64,000 bases of DNA from Firmicutes bacterium UBA4795 (GCA_002402825.1 DHGP01000004.1:1-64000), one strand, 5' to 3'; positions 17,112 to 26,176 are shown, counted from the stretch's first letter. The notes: generated by a model from the letters alone, not told the origin. Made by a program: numbers and translations.

Positions 17112-18020
17112 ATTATTCTTATATTTTTTAAATTATTTTTTAGGTACCTTAAATTACTTAAAGCTATAATTACTATATTAATCCTAATTATTAGCGGTAT
17201 TATAATTGCAAAATCTTCTTTTAAAAGTTACCCTTATATTTTATACCGGGAATTAATGAGAACGCAAACATTACTTTCCATACGCTGCCAACCTGTTCTA
17301 GCCGGGGAGCACTTTTTAGTTGCCTTTACGGCCGGAGACTTTAAAAATGCTCAACTGGTACTGCAAGCGGCCGAGCATTTTTACCAGCCCATCTGCAAGG
17401 ATTTTAATGTTTCTTTACGCCATAAAATACCTATTATTCTTTATACCACCCCTAAAGAATTAAACGCCAGTTTTGGTTGGACTGCCAGTGAAAGCACTAT
17501 GGGTACATATTGGGCCGGGATAATTCGGGTTCTATCTCCCCAGGGCTGGATATACGCCAATAATTTCCGAGAAAAAAAAGAAATTTTTATTTCCAGCGGA
17601 CCAATGGCTCATGAAGTTACCCACCTGGTAGTGGATTATATAGTTAAAGGGAATATTCCTCGCTGGCTTACGGAAGGTCTTGCCCAGTATGAAGAAAAAA
17701 AGTTAACTGGCTTTCGGTTTGATTATCCTGATTTTATAAGGCAGCCGCATTATCCTTTAACTAAAATGGACCGGGGTTTTGACCAATTGCCTGACCAAAT
17801 GTTAGCCTACCGGCAATCTCTTTCTCTGGTAGAGTACCTGCACCAGGCTTATGGTCCGAAAGGCCTCAAAAAAATATTGGCTGCCTTAAGTCAGGGAAAA
17901 AATATTAACCTTGCCTTAAAGGAAGCAGGTGTAGTTTGCCCGTTGTCCCCGCAAGAAAAACCTTTAGTCCAATTAGAATTTAACTGGCAGGTGTGGCTTA
18001 CGCAAACAAAACAACAATAA
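17112..18020 (+). CDS. Membrane-anchored HEVTH metallopeptidase (peptidase MA-like)
   Basis: A gluzincin-type zinc peptidase: HEVTH, then IPRWLTEGLAQYEE supplying the downstream Glu. The first standard start is ATG 17256, but the same frame is open back to about 17103 and encodes an ideal membrane anchor (LKLLKAIITILILIISGIII). No ATG, GTG or TTG lies in this extension. AAGGGG (17100-17105) sits 6 bp before ATT 17112, so I place the start there tentatively. It follows the TPR gene by about 110 bp. Substrate unknown; SCIFF processing is a hypothesis. 18021-18294 is AT-rich with no gene seen. Confidence 0.7.
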   Translation: MILIFFKLFFRYLKLLKAIITILILIISGIIIAKSSFKSYPYILYRELMRTQTLLSIRCQPVLAGEHFLVAFTAGDFKNAQLVLQAAEHFYQPICKDFNVSLRHKIPIILYTTPKELNASFGWTASESTMGTYWAGIIRVLSPQGWIYANNFREKKEIFISSGPMAHEVTHLVVDYIVKGNIPRWLTEGLAQYEEKKLTGFRFDYPDFIRQPHYPLTKMDRGFDQLPDQMLAYRQSLSLVEYLHQAYGPKGLKKILAALSQGKNINLALKEAGVVCPLSPQEKPLVQLEFNWQVWLTQTKQQ

Positions 18021-18294
18021 TTTTGGCGTAGCTTTAATTCATACGGACGTTATCCCGTAAAATCTTTTTATACGTCAGATAATGAAATGTTACCGTAAAA
18101 GTTTAAGGCTATTTTTATATTTCAGTAGTAATCTTTTTATCATAATACGTAAACAAAACAAATGCTTAAAACATAAATTGAAATAAATAATTAAAAATTT
18201 ACGTTAATTATAACTAATTAAATATTAACAATTATTAAATTTTTTATTATATTTTTCTGCAGTCAACATTTATTAACTAATGGTGGGTCGGATT

Positions 18295-19497
18295 ATGATT
18301 CATTTAGATGATTATCTGGACGTGGTTAAAGCGGAGGAAATAAAGGCTATTAAACAACTGGGGGCCCGTTTGGCCGGTCGAACAGTTCAACATATAAATT
18401 CTACGGCTGTTGGCGGTGGAGTAGCTGAAATTCTTAAACGATTGGTTCCTTTAATGCAAGAGGTAGGCATAAAAGCACGCTGGAATGTACTAAGTGGTTC
18501 GGAGAAGTTTTTTCAGGTTACTAAGATTTTTCACAATGCTTTTCACGGTTTACCCGTAAAAATAATTCCCGAAATGATGACCATATACCAGGAAGTATCA
18601 AAGCAAAATTTCCGCTTGGTCAATCCCGGAGCTGATTTTATAATTCTCCATGACCAGCAACCCTTAGGTTTAGTAAAAGCCCGTCAAAACAATTCCTTAG
18701 CCCGATGGCTTTGGTACTGCCATATAGACCCTACCGGGGTAAACCGGGAGGTTTGGGATTTTCTACGTCCTTACGCTCAAGAATGCGATGCGACAATCTA
18801 TCATCTCCCAGATTACGCTAAAAAGCTGGGTAACCGCGAATACTTTATGCCGCCGGCCATTGATCCCCTGAGCGAGAAAAACCGGGAAGTAACGGCGGAA
18901 GAAAAGGCTTTTATTTTAGAACAACTGGAGATTCCTACCGATCTTCCTTTGATCGTGCAGGTATCCCGTTTTGACCGTTTAAAGGATCCCCTAGGCGTAG
19001 TTAAAACCTTTCGTTTAATTAGAAAGGAAATACCTTGCCGTTTAATTTTAGCCGGAGGGATGGCAGATGATGATCCGGAAGGAACCCAAATAATTTTTGA
19101 AGTCCAACAAGAGATAAATAATGACCCGGATATTCATCTTTTAGTTTTGCCTCCGGTAAGCGATTTAGCCATTAATGTTATCCAGCGCGTGGCCGCGGTA
19201 ATAATCCAAAAGTCGGTTCAGGAAGGCTTTGGTTTAACGGTAAGCGAAGCTTTATGGAAAGCAAGGCCAGTGGTAGCTACTCCAGTAGGAGGGATTAAGT
19301 TGCAGGTATTGCCGGAAAAAACTGGGTTGCTGGCTCGAACTAATGAGGAAATGGCGGCGGCAGTTATACGGCTGTTAAGAAACCCAGACTTTGCAGAACA
19401 GTTGGGCAAGGCGGGACACGAACATGTACGGCAAAATTTTATTTTACCTATTTACCTTAAGCATTGGTTGGAAGTTCTTAATGCTGAACTTTTATAA
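18295..19497 (+). CDS. TreT-like trehalose synthase, GT4 glycosyltransferase
   Basis: The GT-B glycosyltransferase resembles TreT, which forms trehalose from NDP-glucose and glucose. Visible are the glycine-rich STAVGGGVAEIL, WYCHIDPTG, VSRFDRLKDPLGVV and the GT4 EGFGLTVSEALWKARPVVA motif (the E-x7-E nucleotide-sugar site). I chose ATG 18295 because GGTGGG lies 7 bp upstream; ATG 18280 lacks an SD. The likely product is a compatible solute. Other GT4 activities cannot be excluded. Confidence 0.8.
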   Translation: MIHLDDYLDVVKAEEIKAIKQLGARLAGRTVQHINSTAVGGGVAEILKRLVPLMQEVGIKARWNVLSGSEKFFQVTKIFHNAFHGLPVKIIPEMMTIYQEVSKQNFRLVNPGADFIILHDQQPLGLVKARQNNSLARWLWYCHIDPTGVNREVWDFLRPYAQECDATIYHLPDYAKKLGNREYFMPPAIDPLSEKNREVTAEEKAFILEQLEIPTDLPLIVQVSRFDRLKDPLGVVKTFRLIRKEIPCRLILAGGMADDDPEGTQIIFEVQQEINNDPDIHLLVLPPVSDLAINVIQRVAAVIIQKSVQEGFGLTVSEALWKARPVVATPVGGIKLQVLPEKTGLLARTNEEMAAAVIRLLRNPDFAEQLGKAGHEHVRQNFILPIYLKHWLEVLNAELL

Positions 19498-19542
19498 GGC
19501 GAAAAAAAATATAAAAAATATTAAGATAGGAGTTGAGCTTTT

Positions 19543-19986
19543 TTGAGTAAGACGCTTGATGATTGTATTTTTTGTGCTGTTATTGCTGGAAAGGCACCGG
19601 TTTATAAGATAATGGAAAATGAGCTATCCCTTGGTATTCTTGATATTAATCCTTTGGCGCCGGGGCATTGTTTAGTGCTTCCCAAAAGACATGTTCCCTG
19701 GTGGCATGATTTAAGCGAGGAGGAAGTTAAAAGCCTCTTTAGTTTAGCTAGAATAATGGCTCAAAAAATCAAGCAGAAATTTAAGTCCGATTTTATCTCT
19801 CTATATGCGCGCGGCCGTAGAATTCCTCATACACATATATTTCTAATTCCTACCGTAAGCGGCGATTTAACGGACCGTTTTTTCAACACCCTGGAAAAAT
19901 TTCAGGAATCCCCTGAGGAATTACTTAAAATAAAAAATTCACTGGGGTTAATTGCCGCGGCTCTATTAGATAAACCGCCAACTTAA
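19543..19986 (+). CDS. HIT-family protein with altered histidine triad
   Basis: A 147-aa nucleotide-binding HIT protein. It has the N-terminal CIFC zinc-type pair (8, 11), the NPLAPGHCLVLPKRH segment and PHTHIFLIP. The triad H-x-H-x-H reads H96-x-H98-x-F100, so the expected nucleophile (middle His) is kept and the third His is Phe. Hydrolase activity on AMP-lysine or ApnA-type substrates may be changed. TTG 19543 follows TAGGAG with a long spacing. Confidence 0.85.
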   Translation: MSKTLDDCIFCAVIAGKAPVYKIMENELSLGILDINPLAPGHCLVLPKRHVPWWHDLSEEEVKSLFSLARIMAQKIKQKFKSDFISLYARGRRIPHTHIFLIPTVSGDLTDRFFNTLEKFQESPEELLKIKNSLGLIAAALLDKPPT

Positions 19987-20135
19987 GAATTTTAGTCTTT
20001 TTTAATTGGACAAGCTAAAAGTACTAAAAGTTTTGTTTAAAGTTGATATTTTTAAAGCAGGAGATTTTTTAAAGAAGGAGAATTAAACATTAATAACTGT
20101 AATTTAAATTTTATTAGAAAGGGTGAAGTAAAAAA

Positions 20136-21308
20136 ATGCTGGTAAATTATAATCTTACTGAGGAACAGCAAATGGTGCTTAGCACGGTAAAAAGGCTGGC
20201 AAAGGAAAAAGTGGCCCCAAGAGCGGCAGATATTGAAAAGGAAGGTAAATGGCCCCAGGATATTTTTGAGTTATTTAAAGAAAATGGGTTGCAGGGTATT
20301 CCCTGGCCGGAGGAGTATGGGGGTACTGGCACAGGAGCATTAGTTTTAATGATGGCCGTTGAGGAACTGGCCAAGTATTGTGGTACTTCTCCATATGTCA
20401 TGTCTTTAAATGACTTAGGAGCGCAGCCAATTATGGTAGCTGGTACAGAAGAACAAAAACAAAAGTATATTGGCCGGATTGCCGCCGGAGAATCTTTGGC
20501 TGCTTTTGGTCTTACTGAACCTAATGCCGGAAGTGATGTAGCAGCATGTAGAACTACCGCCACACTTAAAGATGGAAAGTATATTTTAAATGGACAAAAA
20601 TGTTTTATCAGCAATGCTGACAATGCAGATATAATTACGGTTTTTGCTAAAACAGACCCTGCAGCGGGATATAAGGGAATAAGTTGTTTTGTAGTGGAGA
20701 AACCCTGCCCGGGTCTTATTATTGGTAAAAAGGAAGAAAAAATGGGCGGCGAAGCTATAAGCGCCTGTGAGGTATTTTTCGAAAATTGTGAGGTTCCAGC
20801 AGAAAATATGCTGGGTAAACCAGGGCAAGGATTTTTAATTGCCATGGAAACATTAGATAGAACCCGACCCATGATTGGTGCCGTTGGTGTAGGTACAGCC
20901 CAGGGATGTTTAGATTACGCTATTCAATACGCCAAACAACGGGTGGTGTTTGGAAAGCCTATTGCTGAATTGCAAGCTATTCAATTTAAATTAGCCGATA
21001 TGGCCATGAAAACTGAAGCCGCCCGGCAGTTGGTGTACCGCGCGGCTATCTTAATTGATGCGTACCTGGAAGGAAATAAAGATATTAAGCGGACGGAGCT
21101 AAGTAAATTAGGTTCTATGGCTAAATGTTACGCTACAGACGTGGCTATGTATGTAACCACTGAAGCAATCCAGATTTGTGGGGGCTATGGTTACATGAAA
21201 GATTATCCTTTAGAGCGGCGCTTTAGAGAAGCTAAACTTTTGCAAATTATTGAAGGAACAAATGAAATTCAGCGGACAGTTATTGCGGGTAATCTTTTAA
21301 GAGAGTAA
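20136..21308 (+). CDS. Acyl-CoA dehydrogenase
   Basis: This flavoprotein oxidises acyl-CoA to enoyl-CoA and passes electrons to ETF. The 390-aa protein has the N-terminal helical domain, FGLTEPNAGSDVAA, the C-terminal GGYGYMKDYPLERRFREAK stretch and IEGTNEIQR containing the catalytic Glu. SD is AAAGGGTGAAG. No ETF or thiolase gene lies nearby, so the substrate (short-chain is most likely) is not resolved. A large antisense frame here is only a shadow. Confidence 0.95.
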   Translation: MLVNYNLTEEQQMVLSTVKRLAKEKVAPRAADIEKEGKWPQDIFELFKENGLQGIPWPEEYGGTGTGALVLMMAVEELAKYCGTSPYVMSLNDLGAQPIMVAGTEEQKQKYIGRIAAGESLAAFGLTEPNAGSDVAACRTTATLKDGKYILNGQKCFISNADNADIITVFAKTDPAAGYKGISCFVVEKPCPGLIIGKKEEKMGGEAISACEVFFENCEVPAENMLGKPGQGFLIAMETLDRTRPMIGAVGVGTAQGCLDYAIQYAKQRVVFGKPIAELQAIQFKLADMAMKTEAARQLVYRAAILIDAYLEGNKDIKRTELSKLGSMAKCYATDVAMYVTTEAIQICGGYGYMKDYPLERRFREAKLLQIIEGTNEIQRTVIAGNLLRE

Positions 21309-21391
21309 TTTTTCCCTAAAAATAAAGTAAAACTAATTAACGTAAATTTTTAAGCTATTAAGCTATTTTTTAATTGAATTCTCTTATCTAA

Positions 21392-21424
21392 GGCTTCCGG
21401 GTCTTTGCCGGAAGCCTTTTTTAT
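21392..21424 (+). terminator. Rho-independent terminator of the acyl-CoA dehydrogenase
   Basis: Perfect stem GGCTTCCGG (21392-21400) / CCGGAAGCC (21408-21416) followed by a six-T run. Confidence 0.9.
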
Positions 21425-21560
21425 TAATCCACTCACCTTTTTTACCCACCTTTTCCTTGTTCCTCTCCCCTTGTTCTTTTGGTTAAATTTTAAGCACATT
21501 TAACTTAAAAAAGCAATATATATATATATTATAAATCATCTTTGAAAGGAGGAAATGTAT

Positions 21561-23117
21561 ATGGCTATAGATGCTGTCCAAACTACAGAAAAGCTGCGGG
21601 TTAGTCAGGTAGTTAGTGAAAATACGCAGCAAACAGTGGTACGCGGCAAAATTACCGTACCTGAACCAAAACCAGATGTGGAAAAAATTCTTTCTACTGA
21701 TAAAACAGCAAAAATTAAAAAAATTGAAATATTACTCGATAAAGCCATTGTAGAGGGAACTTTATCTTTGCAGATTACTTATATTGCTTTTGAACCGGCG
21801 CAAGCGGTACACCATGTGCACCAACAAATACCTTTTACAGCTTTTGTTAATTTGCCTGGTGCCGCGCCAGATATGGAGGCTTTAGGGAAAGTTACGGTTG
21901 AAGACGTAAATATTATGCCTACCACCACCGATGTCAGGGTGTTTGACGTGGCCGCAGTTTTAAGCGTATTTGTTAAGGTTACCCAAATAGGTGATTTATC
22001 CGTAGTTACCCAGTGTCCTGCTGGGGCTACTTGTACCAGTGAATTAGTTAAAATTGCTAATGTAATTGGCAGCAAAACAAAACAGGTGCTTATAAGCAGT
22101 GACGTGGAAATCCCAAACGAAAAACCTTTGGCTGAAAAGATTTTAGAGGTGGATGCCAGTGGCGAAGTTAAAACTAAACGAATCGTTAAAGACAAAGTAA
22201 TTATTGATGGCGCGGTAACCCTGCAGGTACTTTACGTTGCCGCCGAACCTGACCAGCCGGTACACCAGTTACATACCGTTTTACCCTTTAGTGACTTTAT
22301 TGAAGTACCTGGCGCAGCTCCCGGAATGGATGTTCGGGTGGAGGTGAGAGTAGAAAGCGCTGAAGTGGAACAGATTGACGACCCTGCGGGTAAACTACGC
22401 GCTGATGTGGTAATTATGCTTACCGCAAATGTAATGGAAGTACGGCAGATTAACATCATTACCAGCATCAGCGGGGTAGAAGCTACTATGGTTAAGCTGC
22501 GCCTTGATCACGTAGTAGGAGAAAATAGTGCCCAGGTAGTTCTCCGGGACATTTTTGAAACTCCGGAACCCAAACCAGAAGTAGAAAAAATAATTGATAC
22601 GGCCGTGCGTGAGGTAAAAATTACCGAAACTAAAATTATTAAAGAAAAAGTAATTATTCGCGGTTATGTAAATTTACAGGTTATTTATGTTGCCGCCTTG
22701 GCAGATCAACCAGTTCACGCCATGCACCGGCGGCTTGATTTTAGTACCTTTATTGTTGTTCCTGGGGCTAAAGAAGGTATGGATGTAGATATCCGGCCCT
22801 TAGTGGAGTACATTACGGCCGATAAAGAAAACTGCCACGTAATTGTAGAGCTGGTACTTAAAGTTACGGCCAAGGTTACCGAATTACTACAGCGGGACGT
22901 GGTGGTAGCGGTGGCGCCGCCGGTTACACCGCCTCCGGTTTGCCCTCCTGGTCAGGTTATTACTTATACCATTAAGCCGGGGGATACCTTTTTCCTGTTA
23001 GCGCAGCGCTTTAACGTAGGCGTAGCGGCAATTCAGCAGGCAAACCCAGGAGTAAACCCCAATCAGCTTACCATAGGGCAAGTTATTAATATTCCTTGCC
23101 CGCCGGCCAAAGGATAA
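21561..23117 (+). CDS. Triple SPOCS (DUF3794) protein with C-terminal LysM
   Basis: The 518-aa protein has three SPOCS/DUF3794 repeats (about residues 10-145, 155-305, 310-445). The units share motifs such as VEGTLSLQITYIA, IDGAVTLQVLYVA and IRGYVNLQVIYVA. A Pro-rich linker and one LysM peptidoglycan-binding domain (ITYTIKPGDTFFLLAQRFNV) follow. SipL, the SpoIVA partner in clostridial spore morphogenesis, combines the same domains, so a spore coat/cortex role is likely. ATG 21561 has GGAGG 8 bp upstream; ATG 21555 is too close to it. Confidence 0.85.
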   Translation: MAIDAVQTTEKLRVSQVVSENTQQTVVRGKITVPEPKPDVEKILSTDKTAKIKKIEILLDKAIVEGTLSLQITYIAFEPAQAVHHVHQQIPFTAFVNLPGAAPDMEALGKVTVEDVNIMPTTTDVRVFDVAAVLSVFVKVTQIGDLSVVTQCPAGATCTSELVKIANVIGSKTKQVLISSDVEIPNEKPLAEKILEVDASGEVKTKRIVKDKVIIDGAVTLQVLYVAAEPDQPVHQLHTVLPFSDFIEVPGAAPGMDVRVEVRVESAEVEQIDDPAGKLRADVVIMLTANVMEVRQINIITSISGVEATMVKLRLDHVVGENSAQVVLRDIFETPEPKPEVEKIIDTAVREVKITETKIIKEKVIIRGYVNLQVIYVAALADQPVHAMHRRLDFSTFIVVPGAKEGMDVDIRPLVEYITADKENCHVIVELVLKVTAKVTELLQRDVVVAVAPPVTPPPVCPPGQVITYTIKPGDTFFLLAQRFNVGVAAIQQANPGVNPNQLTIGQVINIPCPPAKG

Positions 23118-23175
23118 GAGGATTAATTTAATTGACCTAAGTTTTAAATGTTATTTAAGAAGAGGAGGTTATTTT

Positions 23176-24249
23176 ATGCCTGAGCAATTTATTTTTACCG
23201 AGCCAGAAGAGGTAACTTGCATGAAGGTAAGTATACCAGTTGTCCTGGCGGAGGAAGAGGTACAGGTATTAATTGACAGCACGCTTCATATGCCGGAGCT
23301 AACCAAAAAAGTTGACCACATTGATGCCCGGGTAGACGATTTGGAGGTTGAACCTGTATTTATTCACGAGCACATTGCCCACTGGCACGTAAAAATTAAA
23401 AAAGAATGGGCGCATCATTTCAAAGAAATGGCAGGGCTAACTTCAGTGGTAAAAAAACTTATTGTTGAAGGAACGCTGCATAAACAAATATATTACGTTA
23501 ACCAGCGGGACGAAGTTAAACATGTCCAGGAAGAAGTACCCTTTACGAAAATGATTGAGCTAAAAGAAGCCCAACCCGTACTTGATGAAGATAATGTTTT
23601 TATCCAAATGCACAAACCAAGGCTGGATGTATCCTGGGAATTAGTCCGGGCCGGCCGGCTGCAGCAGACCGGGATTATTATTTTACGGGTAAAAGTAGTT
23701 GAGTACCGGCAAATATTCGTCCAGGTTTGTCCTTCTCCGGAATTATGCCCCCCCGGTAATTTTTTAGAGGACCCATCCTTTGAACATTGGGCGGGGAATA
23801 TCCCTGTTTTTTGGGGAGCTACTAACGTAACTTCTACCGGTATTGCCCATACTGGTAGTCTGGCGGCGGATTTAGGAAGAATAGACCCTACCAAGGTAGC
23901 CGCTTTGTTCCAGACTACCCGGCGTAACATTGCTGGTGGGCGAACATATAAATTAATTTTTTGGGTTAGAGAAAATCTGGCGCAGGCCCCCTTAAGTGCT
24001 TTCAGTAACTTTAATCTTATGGCTGAAGTACGCTTTTTTAACGGGCAGGGAATCCAAATTGACGGTGCCAGTCAAACCTGGCCTCATACCGGCATTCCCG
24101 ATAATCGTTACGAACAGTTTAGTTTTAACGTAACGGCTCCTGCCGGAGCGGGTATTGTTTTGGTACGGTTTAGCTTTATGCCTGGTACCGGCAACAATGG
24201 CACCGTAAAAATTGATGATGTTACTTTAGAATGTATTGGGGGGATTTAA
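23176..24249 (+). CDS. SPOCS-type protein with C-terminal carbohydrate-binding-like domain
   Basis: The 357-aa protein has an N-terminal half (about 1-195) with a SPOCS-like repeat (VEGTLHKQIYYVN, then VPFTKMIELKEA) and a His-rich stretch. After a CPSPELCPPG linker, residues 200-357 resemble a galactose-binding/CBM jelly roll: LEDPSFEHW at the start, HTGSLAADLG, and KIDDVTLE at the end. It follows the LysM-SPOCS gene by 58 bp with SD GAGGAGG. The two may form a spore-surface module. Exact function unknown. Confidence 0.75.
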   Translation: MPEQFIFTEPEEVTCMKVSIPVVLAEEEVQVLIDSTLHMPELTKKVDHIDARVDDLEVEPVFIHEHIAHWHVKIKKEWAHHFKEMAGLTSVVKKLIVEGTLHKQIYYVNQRDEVKHVQEEVPFTKMIELKEAQPVLDEDNVFIQMHKPRLDVSWELVRAGRLQQTGIIILRVKVVEYRQIFVQVCPSPELCPPGNFLEDPSFEHWAGNIPVFWGATNVTSTGIAHTGSLAADLGRIDPTKVAALFQTTRRNIAGGRTYKLIFWVRENLAQAPLSAFSNFNLMAEVRFFNGQGIQIDGASQTWPHTGIPDNRYEQFSFNVTAPAGAGIVLVRFSFMPGTGNNGTVKIDDVTLECIGGI

Positions 24250-24286
24250 AGAAAGCCCTGAAAAAAATATTGGGGAAAAGGGTTAA

Positions 24287-24370
24287 CCTTCCTGTCTGTC
24301 AACCATGCCAGTTTAGCTATTTTGTATGATAAACTTTTAAAAACGGTCATGACAGACAGGTTGGTTTTTT
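24287..24370 (+). terminator. Long-stem terminator after the SPOCS pair
   Basis: CCTGTCTGTCA (24291-24301) pairs with TGACAGACAGG (24350-24360), an inner AGTTTA/TAAACT stem lies in the loop, and a T-run follows at 24365. Confidence 0.65.
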
Positions 24371-24526
24371 CGTTAACGAATTTATTGGTTTCTTTTTTGG
24401 CGAAAACATAGAGCCCTTTATTTTAAGGAAAGCTGTAATTGCTTAGCGGTTAAAAGATTATCTGTTTTTTAGGCTCTTTAAGCTAACGGGTAATTTTTTT
24501 TAAAGAAAGCAGCTTTTCTTTTTTAT

Positions 24527-24706
24527 TTAGGCTTCCGGTAATTTTATTCCTGCCTGTAAGATTTTAAGACCGCTTTTAAATATTTGAATAGAATTTTGGG
24601 CTGTTTGAACTAAAGAATTAATCATGGCTAGCTCTTCTTCAATTTGCGGTCGGGTAGAAAGCAGGAGCAGAAAAGCTAAGTAAAATAAGTCTTTATTTTT
24701 TTTCAC
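24527..24706 (-). CDS. Small hypothetical protein (59 aa)
   Basis: A short minus-strand gene starts GTG 24706 behind AAGAAGGGGGG. It encodes a Lys-rich N-terminus, a hydrophobic stretch DLFYLAFLLLL, then an amphipathic helix (QIEEELAMINSLVQTAQNSI and on to KLPEA). The good SD and the absence of another gene support it. I do not recognise the family. It faces the terminator of the SPOCS pair, so a sporulation link is possible but unproven. Confidence 0.6.
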   Translation of the reverse strand: MKKNKDLFYLAFLLLLSTRPQIEEELAMINSLVQTAQNSIQIFKSGLKILQAGIKLPEA

Positions 24707-24849
24707 GTAGTTAGCCCCCTTCTTGGTTTACATTAGCTTTAAAGCTTTAATATTATATATTACGCTTTAAGCAGGTGTACGGTGACAGACAAATGGCGGT
24801 TATTTTTTTGTCTTTTGAGGTAACAATAAGGTAAAAAAGGTGATCGTTA

Positions 24850-25293
24850 ATGAATTTTGAGTGGCTGGCGCTAATTATTGCTGCCGGGGCAGGAGTTACC
24901 ATGGCTATTCAGGGCACGTTGAATACTATTTTGGGTAAAGCCACCGGTCTTTTGGAAGCTACCTTTATTGTGCATCTGGTGGGCTTGACGGTAGCGGCCT
25001 TACTTTTAATTTTTGGCGTAGGTGAGGAACGGTTATACCAGCAAGTTTCTCCGCCTTGGTATATTTATTTAGGCGGTGTGTTAGGGGTGATGATTATTTA
25101 CGGGGTGGTACGTAGCATCCCTTTAGTAGGGGTTGCTCCGGCTACTACCGCTATTATTTTAGGCCAGGTGCTTACGGCAGGGATAATAGATTACCTGGGT
25201 TTATTTGGTATGGAAAAACTACCTTTTAACTGGTTTAAAGTTGCCGGTACATTATTAATGGCGGGAGGTGCCTGGTTATTATTAAAAAAATAA
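24850..25293 (+). CDS. DMT-superfamily transporter (DUF606/YdcZ type)
   Basis: The 147-aa membrane protein has about five hydrophobic helices, beginning LALIIAAGAGVTMAIQGTLN, with a central GVAPATTAIILGQVL. The family comprises short EamA-like half transporters that usually pair or dimerise. SD is AAAAGGTGAT. Substrate unknown. Confidence 0.85.
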   Translation: MNFEWLALIIAAGAGVTMAIQGTLNTILGKATGLLEATFIVHLVGLTVAALLLIFGVGEERLYQQVSPPWYIYLGGVLGVMIIYGVVRSIPLVGVAPATTAIILGQVLTAGIIDYLGLFGMEKLPFNWFKVAGTLLMAGGAWLLLKK

Positions 25294-25360
25294 GGTAAGA
25301 TTTGTTAGCCCCAAGTTTTTATCTAATTGTTAAATAATTATAAAATACGTTATTCAGCTG

Positions 25361-25933
25361 TTATTTAGGTAGAATAATTTTTTGACCAGGGTAAATCAAG
25401 TCCGGATTTTCTATTTGGTTCAGCGTGATTAGGGTTTGCAAGGGAAATCCAAAGCGCCGGGCAATTTTCCATAGGGTATCTTGCGGTTGGACGATATAGA
25501 TTTGTTTTTCGGAAAAGCTATTAGGGTTATGGTCTGGAACGGGGCTTCCTGATTTGCTATTTTCTTTTATAATAATTACTAAGGTGCCAATTTCTATTTG
25601 GGGAAAAAGGGCCTCAATATGATGATTGTGCATCCTGATACAGCCGTTAGAAACGGCTTTGCCTATAGAGGCCGGATTATTGGTGCCGTGAATTCCGTAG
25701 TTACCTTGCGGTATATTTAGGCCCATCCACCGGCTGCCCAGGATACCGCCAGGATTGATTATTTTATTTATTACCTGAAATTGACCAGGAGGAGTAGGGG
25801 TATCGGGTTTACCTACGGCAATAGGGTAAGATTGCATCAGGTTCTTGCCCTGGTAATGATATAAAACACGTCTGGTGGTATTAATGAGAAGACATGTTCC
25901 CCCCAGGGGAAAGTTAACCTTATTTTTAAACAT
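25361..25933 (-). CDS. L,D-transpeptidase (YkuD) with C-terminal LysM
   Basis: This enzyme makes 3-3 peptidoglycan crosslinks. The 190-aa protein has a YkuD domain (about residues 10-125) with IHGTNNPASIG and the catalytic SNGCIRMHN Cys/His motif. A LysM domain follows at the C-terminus (YIVQPQDTLWKIARRFGF). There is no signal peptide, as is seen in spore-associated members. ATG 25933 is chosen because AGGGGTG lies 6 bp upstream; GTG 25942 is inside that SD. It sits between the SPOCS genes and the spoIIA operon. Confidence 0.9.
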   Translation of the reverse strand: MFKNKVNFPLGGTCLLINTTRRVLYHYQGKNLMQSYPIAVGKPDTPTPPGQFQVINKIINPGGILGSRWMGLNIPQGNYGIHGTNNPASIGKAVSNGCIRMHNHHIEALFPQIEIGTLVIIIKENSKSGSPVPDHNPNSFSEKQIYIVQPQDTLWKIARRFGFPLQTLITLNQIENPDLIYPGQKIILPK

Positions 25934-26176
25934 AAAATTCACCCCTAAATCCTGATGGCGGAAGAGCCGATAATTATTTAGCCGTTATAAAATATATTTA
26001 TGTTTTTATATTTAAATTTAACGTTAATTTTTCGTTAGATTATTAGATTAATTGGGTTATATTAATCTTTCTTATAATAATCTTTTAATTTGTCTTTTAA
26101 CTAAATATATGGTAACATTTAGCAATAGGTAGCTTTTTTTAATAAAATTCTGCGTTTCAAGAAAGGGGCCAGAAAA

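Noticed and set aside
20147..20872. Antisense frame of 241 codons in the acyl-CoA dehydrogenase gene
   Set aside because: No SD and low-complexity Ser/Pro/Ala composition typical of shadow frames; the sense gene is unambiguous.
25943..26176. Sigma-H promoter before spoIIAA
   Set aside because: Expected from the family, but only AT-rich sequence with poor matches is visible.
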